60,974 nucleotides of DNA from Halothiobacillus sp. (GTDB taxonomy: Bacteria; Pseudomonadota; Gammaproteobacteria; Halothiobacillales; Halothiobacillaceae). Positions 38,026-48,535 of this stretch are shown piece after piece; positions within the stretch are counted from its first letter, which is position 1; every line of letters starts with the position of its first letter. The stretch spans positions 1-60,974 of the forward strand of contig JAGXHU010000047.1 of the NCBI GenBank assembly GCA_024636015.1. Reading direction: 5' to 3'. The position numbers were made by a program, and so were the translations under genes. Under the pieces are notes generated by a model, which was given only the letters and a program-made list of their open reading frames with translations, made no database searches and was not told the DNA's origin.

Positions 38026-38715
38026 GTGTTCCGTTGGTTTATGTTGCTGCTTCTAGCTTGTAGTGCATCCGTCGCCTGGGGGCAAGCGCCGCTCGCGCCG
38101 GAGATCCGTGCGCACACGGTTCTGGTGCTGGGCGATTCGCTCTCGGCCGCCTACAACCTGCCGGAAGACAAGGGCTGGGTGGCGCTGATGCAGGCCCGAA
38201 TGGCGCGTCTGTCATCCGATGCGAAGATGCCTGCCGGACACAATCCGGTTTCGAAAACGCCCTGGGACATCATCAATGCCTCGATCAGCGGCGAAACCAC
38301 CTCGGGCGGCTTGTCCCGCCTACCGGAATTGCTCGCAGTGCATCAGCCCGGCTGGGTGCTGATCGAGCTCGGTGCCAACGATGGGTTGCGCGGGCTGCCC
38401 TTGTCGATCGTCCGCCAGAACCTTCAAAAGCTGATTGCGCTGAGCGAACAGGCCGGCGCGCGCGTCGTCCTGTTGGGAATCATGTTGCCGCCGAATTACG
38501 GGCCGGCCTACACGACGCCGTTCCGGAATATGTATCACGAGCTTGCTCGGGAGAACCACCTGCCGCTGGTGCCCTTCATTCTGCAGGGTGTGGCCGAGGA
38601 TCGCAGTCTGATGCAGGCGGATGGCCTGCACCCCACCGCCGCTGGCGAACCGAAGGTGCTCGACACGATCTGGTCTGTGGTGGCGCCCTTGTGGGGGCTC
38701 GATGGCCAACACTAG
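38026..38715 (+). CDS. tesA: Esterase/thioesterase TesA (GDSL/SGNH hydrolase)
   Basis: 229 residues from GTG 38026, which has GAGGA seven bases upstream; ATG 38041 is the alternative. A signal peptide (MFRWFMLLLLACSASVAWG) sends it to the periplasm. SGNH blocks: VLVLGDSLSAAYNL (Ser), G in SISGETTSGG, ELGANDGLRGLP (Asn) and ADGLHPTAAGE (Asp, His). It hydrolyses acyl-CoA and lysophospholipids in E. coli. The end overlaps the murJ start by 14 bp. Its ribosome binding site lies inside the divergent ybbA gene. Confidence 0.92.
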   Translation: MFRWFMLLLLACSASVAWGQAPLAPEIRAHTVLVLGDSLSAAYNLPEDKGWVALMQARMARLSSDAKMPAGHNPVSKTPWDIINASISGETTSGGLSRLPELLAVHQPGWVLIELGANDGLRGLPLSIVRQNLQKLIALSEQAGARVVLLGIMLPPNYGPAYTTPFRNMYHELARENHLPLVPFILQGVAEDRSLMQADGLHPTAAGEPKVLDTIWSVVAPLWGLDGQH

Positions 38716-40345
38716 TCGTCCGGTCAGCTTGCTGCGCTCCACAGCATTGATCGGCAGCATGACGATGATTTCGCGGGTGCTCGGTTTCGTGCGCGATATG
38801 TTGCTGGCGCGCGTGTTTGGCGCCAGCCCGGCCACCGATGCCTTTTTCGTGGTGTTCAAGATCCCGAATTTCCTGCGGCGACTGTTTGCCGAAGGCGCGT
38901 TCCAGCAGGCGTTTGTGCCGGTGCTTTCGGAATATCGCGAAAAGCAGACGGCCGAAGAGCTGAAGGATTTCATCGACCACATGTTCGGCACGTTGGCGGC
39001 TGTCCTGATCGTCGTGGTGGGCCTCGGGATCGCAGGCGCGCCGCTCGTGATCCTGGTGTTCGCGCCGGGTTTTTCCAGCGATCCGGCCCAGCACGAGCTT
39101 GCCGTGCATATGCTCTGGATCACGTTCCCCTACCTGTTCTTCATCTCGCTCACGGCGTTTGCCGGCAGTACGCTGAATGCCTTCGGCCGCTTCGCAATGC
39201 CCGCGCTGTCACCGATCTGGCTCAATATCGCCATGATTGCCGCGACCGTACTGGCCGCCCCTTATTTCGCCGAACCGGTAATGGCCCTGGCTTGGGGCGT
39301 GTTCTTTGCCGGGATGCTGCAACTGGGTTTTCTGTTGCCGTTTCTGGCAAGGATGGGGTTGTTGCCTCGACCGCGTTTCGGCCATCATGCCGGCGTCCGT
39401 AAAACAATTCGGCTGATGATCCCGGCGATTTTCGGCGCGTCGGTCACCCAGGTGAATCTGTTGGTGGACACTATTCTTGCTTCGATGCTGATGGCAGGCA
39501 GCGTGTCCTGGTTGTACTACAGCGATCGGCTGGTTGAGCTGCCGCTGGGTGTGTTTGGCGTGGCAATTTCCACCGTGATCCTGCCCAAACTGTCGCGCGC
39601 CTTCACCCGAACCGATCACGGGGATTTCAACGGTACCCTCAACTGGGCGATCAAGTTCACCCTGCTGCTCGGATTGCCGATGTGCGCCGGGCTCGTGGTG
39701 CTGGCGCAGCCGATGCTTAGCTCCCTGTTCGAATACGGCTCGTTCAATGCCTTCGATACGCACATGGTGGCGCTGGCGATGTCCGCTTATGCACTTGGTC
39801 TGCCCGCTTTCCTGCTCATCAAGATCTTCGCACCCGGTTTTTATGCCCAGCAAGACACCAAGACCCCGGTGAAAATCGGCATGGTCGCGGTGGGCGCCAA
39901 TCTCGTCTTCAAGGCAATCATCGTGCTGCCGTGGATTTTTCTGCTGGGGGGGTATGCCGCGCATGTCGGCCTGGCGCTGACCACGGCGATGGCCGCTTGG
40001 GTCAACCTTGGGCTGTTGGCGTTCTTTCTCAAACGTCGGGGCAGCTGGCGACCGGATCCGGCGCTGTGGCGGTTCATCCGGCAGCTGCTGGCTGCAACCC
40101 TCATGATGAGCGCCGTCCTGCTTTGGGTGTTGCCGCCAGAGGCGGCGTGGGCGCACTGGCCCGCCTGGCATCGCTTTGCGATGTTGCTGCTGCTGATTTC
40201 GGGCGGCGCGCTGGTGTTTGCTTTGACCGGATGGTTAACTGGGTTGCATCCCCGTTTGCTGTTGAAACATCTACGCTCCACCCAGGATTTTGCCCCCCGT
40301 GATTTGTCCGCAGTGGACGAGGAGCACACGCCGCCGGGCCGCTGA
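38702..40345 (+). CDS. murJ: Lipid II flippase MurJ
   Basis: 547 residues with about 14 membrane segments and no signal peptide. The start MANTSRPVSLLRSTALIG is followed by MISRVLGFVRDMLLARVFG, the family hallmark, and later GSVSWLYYSDRLVELPLGVF. It moves lipid-linked peptidoglycan precursor across the inner membrane. Its start overlaps tesA. ribF lies 101 bp downstream, the usual murJ-ribF order, but ileS and lspA do not follow. Confidence 0.95.
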   Translation: MANTSRPVSLLRSTALIGSMTMISRVLGFVRDMLLARVFGASPATDAFFVVFKIPNFLRRLFAEGAFQQAFVPVLSEYREKQTAEELKDFIDHMFGTLAAVLIVVVGLGIAGAPLVILVFAPGFSSDPAQHELAVHMLWITFPYLFFISLTAFAGSTLNAFGRFAMPALSPIWLNIAMIAATVLAAPYFAEPVMALAWGVFFAGMLQLGFLLPFLARMGLLPRPRFGHHAGVRKTIRLMIPAIFGASVTQVNLLVDTILASMLMAGSVSWLYYSDRLVELPLGVFGVAISTVILPKLSRAFTRTDHGDFNGTLNWAIKFTLLLGLPMCAGLVVLAQPMLSSLFEYGSFNAFDTHMVALAMSAYALGLPAFLLIKIFAPGFYAQQDTKTPVKIGMVAVGANLVFKAIIVLPWIFLLGGYAAHVGLALTTAMAAWVNLGLLAFFLKRRGSWRPDPALWRFIRQLLAATLMMSAVLLWVLPPEAAWAHWPAWHRFAMLLLLISGGALVFALTGWLTGLHPRLLLKHLRSTQDFAPRDLSAVDEEHTPPGR

Positions 40346-40446
40346 CCGTGTGGCGCTACAATGGGCCAACCGGCGTGAAGCGCTGGTTGCGCGTGCCCCT
40401 CATTTGTCCTTATTCGTTCCTATTCAAGATTACCCGAGAACCGGTC

Positions 40447-41400
40447 ATGCAACTCATTCGTGGACTTCCCGCCCCTGATCATTTTCCGCACGGCTGTGTG
40501 GTGACGATCGGCAATTTCGACGGGGTACATCTCGGGCACCAGGCGGTGCTGCGGCAAGCGGGCGCATTGGCCGAAAAACGGGCGTTGCCGCTGGTGGTCA
40601 TCACCTTCGAGCCGCTGCCGCGCGAATTCTTCCGCCCGGATGCGCCGGTGGCCCGTCTGACCCGATTGCGTGAGCGGGTGTGTTTTATTCGGGCGCTGGG
40701 TGCCGAGCGGCCGGTCGTGGAAGCTTTGCTGATCCTGCCTTTTACTCGTGATCTGGCCACCATGTCGGCGGATGCTTTTGTTCGACGCATCTTCGTGGAT
40801 GCGCTCAAGGCCCGGCAGATCGTGATCGGCGACGATTTCCGCTTTGGACAGGGTCGTCGGGGAGATTTCGCCCTGCTCGAAGCAATGGGCGCGCAGCATG
40901 GCTTTGGCGTGCAGGCCGCCGAGACGGTGCTGGTCGATGGCGAACGTGTCTCATCCACCCGGATTCGTGCCCATCTGGCCGAGCGTGATGTGGTGGGCGC
41001 GGGGCGCCTGCTGGGCCGGCCAGTAACGCTCTGCGGTCGGGTGACGCACGGCGACAAACGCGGTCGTCAATTGGGGTTCCCTACGGCCAATGTGGCATTG
41101 AACCGTCGCCTGTCGCCCCTGCGGGGCGTGTTCGCGGTGGAGGCCCATCTGCCGGACGGCGCCTGCCATCAAGGGGTAGCCAATGTCGGCACCCGCCCCA
41201 CCGTCAATGGCACGGATGCCCGGCTTGAGGTGCATATCTTCGATTTTGACCGGGATATTTACGGCGACATTCTGCGCGTGACCTTCCTCCATCCTTTGCG
41301 CGACGAGCAGAAATTCGATTCGCTGGATGCCCTGGTCGCCCAGATCCGGCAGGATGAGCGGGCAGCCAAACAATGGTTCCTGATTCAGGATCACGCCTAA
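40447..41400 (+). CDS. ribF: Bifunctional riboflavin kinase/FAD synthetase RibF
   Basis: 317 residues from ATG 40447; the frame is open upstream but reads as non-protein. The FAD synthetase half has IGNFDGVHLGHQAVL and SSTRIRAHL. The kinase half has HGDKRGRQLGFPTANV and GVANVGTRPTVNG. It turns riboflavin into FMN and FAD using ATP. No FMN riboswitch was seen. The downstream gap (41401-41584) is empty except for the GGAG before the next gene. Confidence 0.95.
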   Translation: MQLIRGLPAPDHFPHGCVVTIGNFDGVHLGHQAVLRQAGALAEKRALPLVVITFEPLPREFFRPDAPVARLTRLRERVCFIRALGAERPVVEALLILPFTRDLATMSADAFVRRIFVDALKARQIVIGDDFRFGQGRRGDFALLEAMGAQHGFGVQAAETVLVDGERVSSTRIRAHLAERDVVGAGRLLGRPVTLCGRVTHGDKRGRQLGFPTANVALNRRLSPLRGVFAVEAHLPDGACHQGVANVGTRPTVNGTDARLEVHIFDFDRDIYGDILRVTFLHPLRDEQKFDSLDALVAQIRQDERAAKQWFLIQDHA

Positions 41401-41584
41401 CCGGAATCCGCCCGAATATGGCAGAGTCCTTTCCACTCTATGCATCGAGAACTCAAGGGCCCTGCAAGCACATGCTCTCTGATGTTTTCCGAACGGTAAT
41501 CTTTCGTTCATCCGCTCGCCATGCCCGATCCCGTATTGTCCCCGGTGAAAAATCAAAAACTTCAGGACACCAAGGAGCCCGATC

Positions 41585-42382
41585 ATGGCAATCACCCTCA
41601 ACGCAGCCCCACCCATCCCTTCTTCCACCGATTCTTTGTGGAGCAAGGTGCCGGAAATCACCTTGTTCTTTTGGATCATCAAAATTCTGGCGACCACGGT
41701 GGGTGAGACGGCGGCAGATTTTCTGAACGTCAACCTCAATCTCGGTCTGACAGGCACCTCGGTTGTGATGACCGGATTATTGGTGGCGGTATTGATCAGG
41801 CAGGTGCGCAGCCCGCGGTATATCCCCTGGTTGTACTGGCTGGCGGTGGTGTTGATCAGCGTGGTGGGTACGCTGATTACCGATAATCTCGTCGACAATT
41901 TCGGCGTGTCGTTGGAGATGGCGACGGCAGGGTTTGGTCTTGCATTGATGGCGACGTTTGCCTTGTGGTTCCTGCGGGAGCGCAGCTTGTCGATTCATAG
42001 TGTGTTCACCCGCCCCCGCGAGCTGTATTACTGGGCAGCGATCCTGTTTACCTTTGCGCTGGGCACCGCTGCGGGCGATTTGGCGGCGGAAAGCCTGCAA
42101 CTGGGTTATTGGATATCCGCACTGATGTTCGCGGGGGTCATCGCTGCTGTGACGACGGCCTATTTCTTCCTGAAACTCAATGCCATTCTGGCTTTTTGGC
42201 TGGCTTATATCCTCACCCGACCGCTGGGCGCCTCGCTGGGGGATTACTTGTCCCAGCCCGTGGCGAATCAGGGGCTGGGTCTGGGCACCGTGGGGACCAG
42301 TGCGATTTTTCTGGTCGTGATTATGGGGCTGGTTACTTATCTGACGCTCACGCGCCGCGATGTGGCACCGGTCGCGGATTGA
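41585..42382 (+). CDS. COG4705-type membrane protein
   Basis: 265 residues with about eight membrane segments. AAGGAG stands nine bases before ATG 41585. The protein has two related halves: KILATTVGETAADFL in the first and ALGTAAGDLAAESL in the second, each beginning a set of helices, which points to an internal duplication. The family is known as uncharacterised membrane-anchored protein. It occupies the place where ileS often follows ribF. Confidence 0.75.
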   Translation: MAITLNAAPPIPSSTDSLWSKVPEITLFFWIIKILATTVGETAADFLNVNLNLGLTGTSVVMTGLLVAVLIRQVRSPRYIPWLYWLAVVLISVVGTLITDNLVDNFGVSLEMATAGFGLALMATFALWFLRERSLSIHSVFTRPRELYYWAAILFTFALGTAAGDLAAESLQLGYWISALMFAGVIAAVTTAYFFLKLNAILAFWLAYILTRPLGASLGDYLSQPVANQGLGLGTVGTSAIFLVVIMGLVTYLTLTRRDVAPVAD

Positions 42383-42483
42383 GGGCCCTCCCGCCCATTA
42401 GGGCTGCCGGAATAGATGCATGGTGCCGCTTGGAAGGGGCTATGCTCTAGCTTCCAACTCAACACGATCAAGAGGAAATCATC

Positions 42484-44829
42484 ATGTCGGACAAGGCACC
42501 GTCGGCCACGATACGAAACCCCGTGTGGGCCACGGCGCAAAAGGAGTGTGTGGGTACGGCGCTCGGGAGTTCGCGACTGTGGTTCACCATCGGCCGGGGC
42601 ATGGTGACCGAGGTGTTCTACCCGCGCATCGACATTCCGCAAATCCGCGATCTGGGTTTCATCATTGCCGACGATCAGGGTTTTTGGCAGGAACTGAAAG
42701 TCCTGCCCGATTACACCATCGAACTGGTTGATCCCGGTATTCCCTTTCCCACCATTCATCATCGCCATGATCGATTCACGTTTACGCTGCAGGTGTGCGC
42801 CGATCCCGGCCGGGACGTGTTGTTGCTGGATTTCACGCTGGAAGGCGATGCTTCGCTGAGGCCTTATCTACTCTGCGCCGCGCGTTTGGGCGAGGATGCC
42901 GAGCAGAACCAGGCCTGGGTCGGCGAATGGGACGGGCGCCCCATGCTGTGGGCCGAACAGGGACCCTTCGGGATCGCCCTTGCCTGCCGTAATCCTGAGG
43001 GATTTTCTGCGCTGACGCGTTGCTCGGTTGGCGAGGTGGGCGCCAGCGATCTCTGGCAGGACTTTAATCAGCATGGCCGGATGAGCTGGAACTATCAGGA
43101 AGCCGGCCCCGGCGAGGTCGCGCTGGGCGCGCAGCTGCCCCGTACCGGCACACTGGCCTTGGGGCTCGGTACGACCAAGGAAACGGCGGCGACGCTGGCC
43201 TGGTCGTCACTGGCGGAGGGTTTTGCAGCGGTCAGTGCATCCTATCGTCACGGCTGGCAGTCCTGGCATCAGATCGATGAGGTACCGGCCGCTTTGCAGG
43301 CGAAATTGCCGATCGAGGCACAAATCCTGTATAGCCGGTCGACCAATGTGCTTCGGGTGCATGAAGATCGCACCTTCCCCGGCGCGCTGGTGGCGAGCCT
43401 GTCCGTGCCCTGGGGCGAATCCAGCGACAGCCGGGGCGGTTATCACCTGGTTTGGTCGCGGGATCTTGTCGAAAGTGCCGGCGCATTACTGGCGATGGGC
43501 GCCCATCGCGAAGCCCGCCAGATATTGGCCTATCTCATCAGTACTCAGCAGGGCGATGGCCACTGGTTGCAGAATCAGTGGCTGGGCGGTAAGCCCTTCT
43601 GGCAGGGCATCCAGCTCGACGAAGCCGCTTTTCCCGTGCTGCTGGCGGCCGGTCTGCATGCCCAGGATGCGCTGGCAGGCATCGCCGTCGAGGATATGGT
43701 GTCGCGGGCGCTTCGGTTCATCATTCGGGAAGGGCCGTGTACCGGCCAGGATCGTTGGGAGGAAGACAGCGGTATCAATACCTTTACCCTCGCGGTCGCC
43801 ATTGCGGCCCTGGTGGACGGTGCCGAATTTCTGACCGGTCGCGCTCGGGATTGCGCCCTGATGGTGGCGGACGACTGGAATGCCCGCCTTGAAGACTGGA
43901 CCTTTGTCACCGATACGGACCTATCCCGCCGGTTCGAGGTGCCGGGTTATTATCTGCGGATCACGCCGAGCGATATTCTCCAGCATGACGGTGCCAAGCA
44001 GGAATGGGTGCTGATCAAGAACCGCGTGCAGGACCCGCATCTGGCTGCCCGCGAACAGGTCGCCACCGACTTTCTGCAGTTGGTGCGTTATGGTTTGCGC
44101 TCGGCAGATGATGCGCCCATCGCCGCCACGGTCGTGGTGATGGATGGCCTGCTCAAGACGGAAACACCGAGTGGTCCGGTCTGGCATCGGTATAACGGCG
44201 ATGGCTACGGCGAACATCTAGATGGCCGTCCGTTCGACGGCGCGGGGCGGGGGCGCGGTTGGCCGCTGCTGGTGGGCGAACGCGGCCATTACGCCATTTC
44301 GGCCGGGGAGGATGCGTTGCCCTATATCGAAACCATGACCCGGATGACGGGGCGGGGCGGGTTGCTGCCCGAGCAGGTCTGGGACAGCGATCCGATTCCC
44401 GAGAAGGGGCTTTTCCCCGGCAAACCCAGCGGCTCGGCCATGCCGCTCGTCTGGGCGCACGGCGAATTCATCAAACTCTGTCACAGCTATGTGCTGGGCC
44501 ATCCGGTGGATCGCCCCGCCGCGACCTGGCGGCGGTATCAGGGCAAGCCCGCCCAACCGGATTTTCGGGTTTGGCGCTTTCGCCAACAGGTTGCCCGCCT
44601 GCGGGCGGGGCAGTTACTACGGGTGCTGCTGGTGGCGCCGTTCGTTCTGCGTTGGGGCATCAATGGCTGGCAGACCATTCAGGAAACGGCCTCCGAGGAT
44701 TGGGTCTTCGGCCATGTTGCCATCCTGCCCATTCAGACGCTGCAACCCGGGGAAACGGTCCAGTTCACGATTCGCTGGCAGGCTGGCGATCAGTGGCAGG
44801 GTGAAGACTTTCAGCTCGCCATTGACTGA
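42484..44829 (+). CDS. GH15 glucan 1,4-alpha-glucosidase (glucoamylase/glucodextranase-like)
   Basis: 781 residues, GAGGAAATC before ATG 42484. An N-terminal beta-sandwich of the glucodextranase type (1-270) with a YPRIDIPQ motif precedes the (alpha/alpha)6 barrel. The barrel has SRGGYHLVWSRDLV (substrate binding), DRWEEDSG (catalytic acid glutamate) and GLLPEQVWD (catalytic base glutamate). A beta domain ends the protein. No signal peptide, so it would act on internal glucan such as glycogen, releasing glucose. That fits a glycogen-storing cell. The glgC relic at 8.4 kb shows that at least one glycogen gene copy was lost here. Confidence 0.92.
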   Translation: MSDKAPSATIRNPVWATAQKECVGTALGSSRLWFTIGRGMVTEVFYPRIDIPQIRDLGFIIADDQGFWQELKVLPDYTIELVDPGIPFPTIHHRHDRFTFTLQVCADPGRDVLLLDFTLEGDASLRPYLLCAARLGEDAEQNQAWVGEWDGRPMLWAEQGPFGIALACRNPEGFSALTRCSVGEVGASDLWQDFNQHGRMSWNYQEAGPGEVALGAQLPRTGTLALGLGTTKETAATLAWSSLAEGFAAVSASYRHGWQSWHQIDEVPAALQAKLPIEAQILYSRSTNVLRVHEDRTFPGALVASLSVPWGESSDSRGGYHLVWSRDLVESAGALLAMGAHREARQILAYLISTQQGDGHWLQNQWLGGKPFWQGIQLDEAAFPVLLAAGLHAQDALAGIAVEDMVSRALRFIIREGPCTGQDRWEEDSGINTFTLAVAIAALVDGAEFLTGRARDCALMVADDWNARLEDWTFVTDTDLSRRFEVPGYYLRITPSDILQHDGAKQEWVLIKNRVQDPHLAAREQVATDFLQLVRYGLRSADDAPIAATVVVMDGLLKTETPSGPVWHRYNGDGYGEHLDGRPFDGAGRGRGWPLLVGERGHYAISAGEDALPYIETMTRMTGRGGLLPEQVWDSDPIPEKGLFPGKPSGSAMPLVWAHGEFIKLCHSYVLGHPVDRPAATWRRYQGKPAQPDFRVWRFRQQVARLRAGQLLRVLLVAPFVLRWGINGWQTIQETASEDWVFGHVAILPIQTLQPGETVQFTIRWQAGDQWQGEDFQLAID

Positions 44830-44837
44830 GTGGCATC

Positions 44838-44936
44838 ATGATTACGATCGATCTTCAGGGCCGCCGGGCGCTGGTCACGAGCGACACGGGGGCTGAGACC
44901 CCCGCTCGCTACCCGGTTAGGCCGGAGGGGCGATGA
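44838..44936 (+). pseudogene. 5' stub of a short-chain dehydrogenase gene
   Basis: 32 codons starting 9 bp after the glucosidase stop. The first 14 residues (MITIDLQGRRALVT) are the classical start of an SDR or FabG-like enzyme leading into the NAD-binding loop. The frame then loses the glycine-rich loop and stops at 44936, inside the end of uvrA. The rest of the gene has been deleted, apparently at the junction with uvrA. Confidence 0.55.
44887..44904. terminator. GC-rich hairpin between the glucosidase and uvrA
   Basis: A 6-bp stem CGGGGG / CCCCCG with a 6-base loop between the two convergent genes. No T-run on either side, so termination is only a possibility. It also marks where the SDR-like sequence breaks off. 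Confidence 0.4.
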
Positions 44937-47748
44937 GCAACCGGGCCAGATAGCGCCCTGTATGAGAGCGCGGGTTGCGCGCCACGGTTTCCGGCGTGCC
45001 GTTGGCGATGATCTCGCCGCCGCCGCTGCCGCCCTCGGGGCCCAGATCCACGACCCAGTCGGCCGTCTTGATCACATCGAGGTTGTGCTCGATCACCACG
45101 ACGGTATTGCCCTGGTCGCGCAGGCGGTACAGAACCACCAGCAGCTGTTCGACATCGGCAAAGTGCAGGCCGGTGGTCGGTTCGTCGAGAATGTACAGGG
45201 TGTTGCCGGTATCCCGCTTGGAGAGTTCCCGCGCGAGTTTGACCCGCTGGGCCTCGCCGCCGGAGAGCGTCGTCGCATTCTGGCCGAGCTTGAGATAGCC
45301 CAGGCCCACGTCGAGCAGGGTGGTCAATTTGCGGTGCAGAGTGGGTACGGCCTCGAAGAACGGGGCGGCATCCTCGACCGTCATGCCCAGCACATCGGCG
45401 ACCGTCTTGCCCTTGTAGCGGATATCCAGGGTTTCGCGGTTGTAGCGCGCGCCGTGGCATATATCGCAGGGCACGTAGACGTCCGGCAGGAAGTGCATCT
45501 CCACCTTGATGACGCCGTCGCCCTGACAGGCCTCGCAGCGTCCGCCCTTCACGTTGAACGAGAATCGCCCCGGTGAATAGCCGCGCGACCGCGCTTCCTG
45601 CGTGCCCGCGAACAGTTCGCGGATGGGCGTGAACAGCCCGGTGTAGGTCGCCGGGTTGCTGCGCGGGGTACGGCCGATGGGCGATTGATCGATGTCGATG
45701 ACCTTATCGAGCTGGTTCAGGTGCTCGATACGCTCGTAGGGTGCGGGATGCGTGCTCGCGCCATTGAGATCCCGCGCTGCGATGCGGAACAGGGTGTCGT
45801 TGATCAGGGTGGATTTTCCGGAACCGGACACGCCCGTCACACAGGTCAGCAGTCCCAGCGGGATTTCCAGAGTTTCGGCCCGCAGGTTGTTGCCTGTCGC
45901 ACCGTGCAGCCGCAGAACCCGCTCCGGATTCACAGCGGTGCGCGAGGGGACGGCAATGCTGCGGCGCCCAGCCAGATAGTCGCCGGTCAGCGAGTCGGGA
46001 TTGGCGGCGATTTCATCCGGCGTGCCGCGGGCGACCACATGGCCGCCATGCACCCCGGCGCCGGGGCCGATATCCAGCACGTAATCGGCCGCTCGGATGG
46101 CGTCTTCGTCGTGTTCGACCACGATCACCGTGTTGCCCAGCTCGCGCAGGTGGGTAAGCGTGCCGAGCAGCCGATCGTTGTCGCGCTGATGCAGGCCGAT
46201 CGATGGTTCGTCGAGAATATAGGTGACGCCGACGAGGCCGGAGCCAATCTGGCTCGCCAGCCGGATGCGTTGTGCTTCGCCGCCGGAGAGCGTTTCCGAG
46301 GTGCGGTCGAGCGAGAGATAAGTGAGCCCCACATCGTTGAGGAAACCCAGCCGCGAACTGATTTCACGCACGACCCGACTGGCGATCTCGCCGCGTGCGC
46401 CTTCCAAACTCAGGGTGTGGAAAAATTCGGCGGCCTTGGCGATGGATAAATGGCTGATGGCGGGCAGGTTGTGCTCGGCAATGAATACATGTCGTGCAGC
46501 CTGATTCAGGCGGGCACCGTGGCAGACCGGGCAGGCCTGTTCGGAAATATATTTCGCCAGTTCCTCGCGCACGGCCTGGGAATCGGTTTCCCGATAGCGC
46601 CGATCCATGTTGGGCAGAACGCCTTCCCAGGGGTGTTCCTTGGTGCTTGGTTTGCCCTTGGGGCTCAGGTAGGTGAAAGCAATTTTGTCGCGGCCGCTGC
46701 CGTGCAGGATTTTCTCCTGAATCTCGGCGGGTATGTCTTGCCAAGCGGTTTCCAGATCAAACCCATAATGCTGGGCCAGGGCCAGTAATAGCTGGTAGTA
46801 ATACACATTGCGCCGATCCCAGCCACGGATGGCCCCGCCGCCCAGCGATAGCTCCGCATTGACGATCACCTTGGCCGGGTCGAAAAACTGCTTCACGCCC
46901 AAGCCGTCGCAAGTCGGGCAGGCGCCCACCGGATTGTTGAACGAGAACAGCCGCGGTTCGAGCTCCGCCAGGGAATAGCCACAGGTCGGGCAGGCATGGC
47001 GGGCCGAGAACGTGTGGCCGGTGTCATCGTCCATATTAGCGAGCACGGCGCGACCATCGGCAATCCGCAGGGCGGTTTCGAAGGACTCGGCCAGCCGCAG
47101 GCCAATATCCGGCCGCACCTTGAGGCGGTCAACGACCACCTCGATCGTGTTCTTACCCTTGGGATCGAGCGGGGGGATATCGTCGATTTCATACACGGTG
47201 CCGTTGATTCGCACCCGCAAAAACCCCTGCGACCGCCATTCGTCGAACAGTTTGTTATGCTCGCCCTTGCGATTCTCGATCACCGGCGCCAGCAGCAGCC
47301 AGCGGGATTCCTCCGGCAGCGCCAGCACCCAGTCGACCATCTGCGACACAGTTTGCGCGGTGAGGTCGATATCGTGCTCCGGGCAACGCGGAATACCGGC
47401 CCGCGCAAACAACAGCCGCAGATAATCGTAAATCTCCGTCACCGTGCCGACGGTCGACCGCGGATTGTGCGAGGTGGTTTTCTGCTCAATCGCAATCGCC
47501 GGTGACAGCCCCTCGATGTAATCGACATCCGGCTTGTTCATCATCGACAAAAACTGTCGCGCATAGGCCGAAAGCGACTCGACATACCGCCGTTGCCCCT
47601 CGGCAAACAGCGTATCGAAGGCGAGCGACGACTTGCCGGAACCGGAGAGGCCGGTAATCACGATCAGCTTATCGCGCGGCAAATCCACATCGATGTTTTT
47701 CAGGTTATGCGTGCGTGCGCCACGAATGCGAATAAACGGGTCAGCCAT
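44917..47748 (-). CDS. uvrA: Excinuclease ABC subunit A
   Basis: 943 residues, family length. Two ABC ATPase modules: Walker [15 protein letters not shown] in the first and [13 protein letters not shown] in the second; signatures [16 protein letters not shown] and [12 protein letters not shown]. The zinc-binding segments CPTC...CPTC and CEAC...CDIC are in place. With UvrB it finds bulky DNA lesions for nucleotide excision repair. Divergent from ssb across 158 bp, a common arrangement. I looked for a LexA box there and saw none that was convincing. Confidence 0.97.
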   Translation of the reverse strand: MADPFIRIRGARTHNLKNIDVDLPRDKLIVITGLSGSGKSSLAFDTLFAEGQRRYVESLSAYARQFLSMMNKPDVDYIEGLSPAIAIEQKTTSHNPRSTVGTVTEIYDYLRLLFARAGIPRCPEHDIDLTAQTVSQMVDWVLALPEESRWLLLAPVIENRKGEHNKLFDEWRSQGFLRVRINGTVYEIDDIPPLDPKGKNTIEVVVDRLKVRPDIGLRLAESFETALRIADGRAVLANMDDDTGHTFSARHACPTCGYSLAELEPRLFSFNNPVGACPTCDGLGVKQFFDPAKVIVNAELSLGGGAIRGWDRRNVYYYQLLLALAQHYGFDLETAWQDIPAEIQEKILHGSGRDKIAFTYLSPKGKPSTKEHPWEGVLPNMDRRYRETDSQAVREELAKYISEQACPVCHGARLNQAARHVFIAEHNLPAISHLSIAKAAEFFHTLSLEGARGEIASRVVREISSRLGFLNDVGLTYLSLDRTSETLSGGEAQRIRLASQIGSGLVGVTYILDEPSIGLHQRDNDRLLGTLTHLRELGNTVIVVEHDEDAIRAADYVLDIGPGAGVHGGHVVARGTPDEIAANPDSLTGDYLAGRRSIAVPSRTAVNPERVLRLHGATGNNLRAETLEIPLGLLTCVTGVSGSGKSTLINDTLFRIAARDLNGASTHPAPYERIEHLNQLDKVIDIDQSPIGRTPRSNPATYTGLFTPIRELFAGTQEARSRGYSPGRFSFNVKGGRCEACQGDGVIKVEMHFLPDVYVPCDICHGARYNRETLDIRYKGKTVADVLGMTVEDAAPFFEAVPTLHRKLTTLLDVGLGYLKLGQNATTLSGGEAQRVKLARELSKRDTGNTLYILDEPTTGLHFADVEQLLVVLYRLRDQGNTVVVIEHNLDVIKTADWVVDLGPEGGSGGGEIIANGTPETVARNPRSHTGRYLARLLIAPPA

Positions 47749-47906
47749 GAGAATCCAGTTCGAACGTGAGGGAAAGACAAATGCCGTGCGCGACCTCCCC
47801 TTTGAGGGAGAAAGATGCGGCCAAGTGATTTATAGTACGGACTTTAGGGCCGTGCTGGAACCGCCAGCCGTAGCCGACAGAATATATTGAGAAGAGGATC
47901 ACACCG

Positions 47907-48476
47907 ATGGCCAGTCGCGGAATCAATAAAGTCATCATCTTGGGCAATCTTGGCAAGGATCCCGAGGTGCGTTACATGCCCAGCGGCGGCCAGGTTACCA
48001 ACATCACCGTCGCCACTTCCGAAACCTGGAAGGACAAGGATAACGGCGAAACCAAGGAAAACACCGAATGGCACCGGATCGTCTTCTTCAACCGGCTGGC
48101 AGAGATCGCCGGTGAATACCTGAAAAAAGGCAGCCAAGTCTACATTGAAGGCCGCCTGCAAACCCGCAAATGGCAGGGACAGGACGGACAGGATCGCTAC
48201 TCCACCGAAATCGTCGCCAGCGAAATGCAGATGATCGGCGGTCGGAGTGGTGGCGGCTCAGGCGGCGGTGCCGGTTCCAGCGGCGGCCCCATGGGCGGAC
48301 AACAGGATGACGACGGCTATAGCAGCACGCCCCCGGCCCGTGGCAGCGCCCGTGCCGCAGCCCCGGCAGCCCGTAGTGGCGGCGGCAATCGCGACAGCTA
48401 CGGCGCCCCGCCCCCGCCGCCGCGCGCACCGGCCAAGGCCGATCCGGGCTTTGGTGAAGACGATATACCGTTCTAG
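47907..48476 (+). CDS. ssb: Single-stranded DNA-binding protein
   Basis: 189 residues. The OB fold (1-110) starts [20 protein letters not shown] and includes [20 protein letters not shown]. The linker is rich in G, S, A and P, and the acidic tip EDDIPF recruits repair and replication partners. GAAGAGGATC precedes the ATG. The last 138 bp have a diverged duplicate at 55621-55755. No terminator follows this copy, unlike the duplicate, so the native downstream region appears to have been displaced. Confidence 0.97.
   Translation: MASRGINKVIILGNLGKDPEVRYMPSGGQVTNITVATSETWKDKDNGETKENTEWHRIVFFNRLAEIAGEYLKKGSQVYIEGRLQTRKWQGQDGQDRYSTEIVASEMQMIGGRSGGGSGGGAGSSGGPMGGQQDDDGYSSTPPARGSARAAAPAARSGGGNRDSYGAPPPPPRAPAKADPGFGEDDIPF
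48339..48476 (+). repeat. ssb 3' end, left copy of a direct repeat
   Basis: These 138 bp match 55621-55755 in the same orientation with nine substitutions and one 3-bp gap (about 93%). Almost all differences leave the protein unchanged. The two copies bound an insert of 7.1 kb carrying defence genes. Confidence 0.88.
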
Positions 48477-48535
48477 ATTTTACCTGTCTTGTAAGAGATT
48501 GTTTGATCAACCCAAAGTAGCTGACTGAGCGACAT

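Noticed and set aside
47749..47906. LexA box between uvrA and ssb
   Set aside because: Both genes are often SOS-controlled, but no CTGT-N8-ACAG element could be found in this gap.
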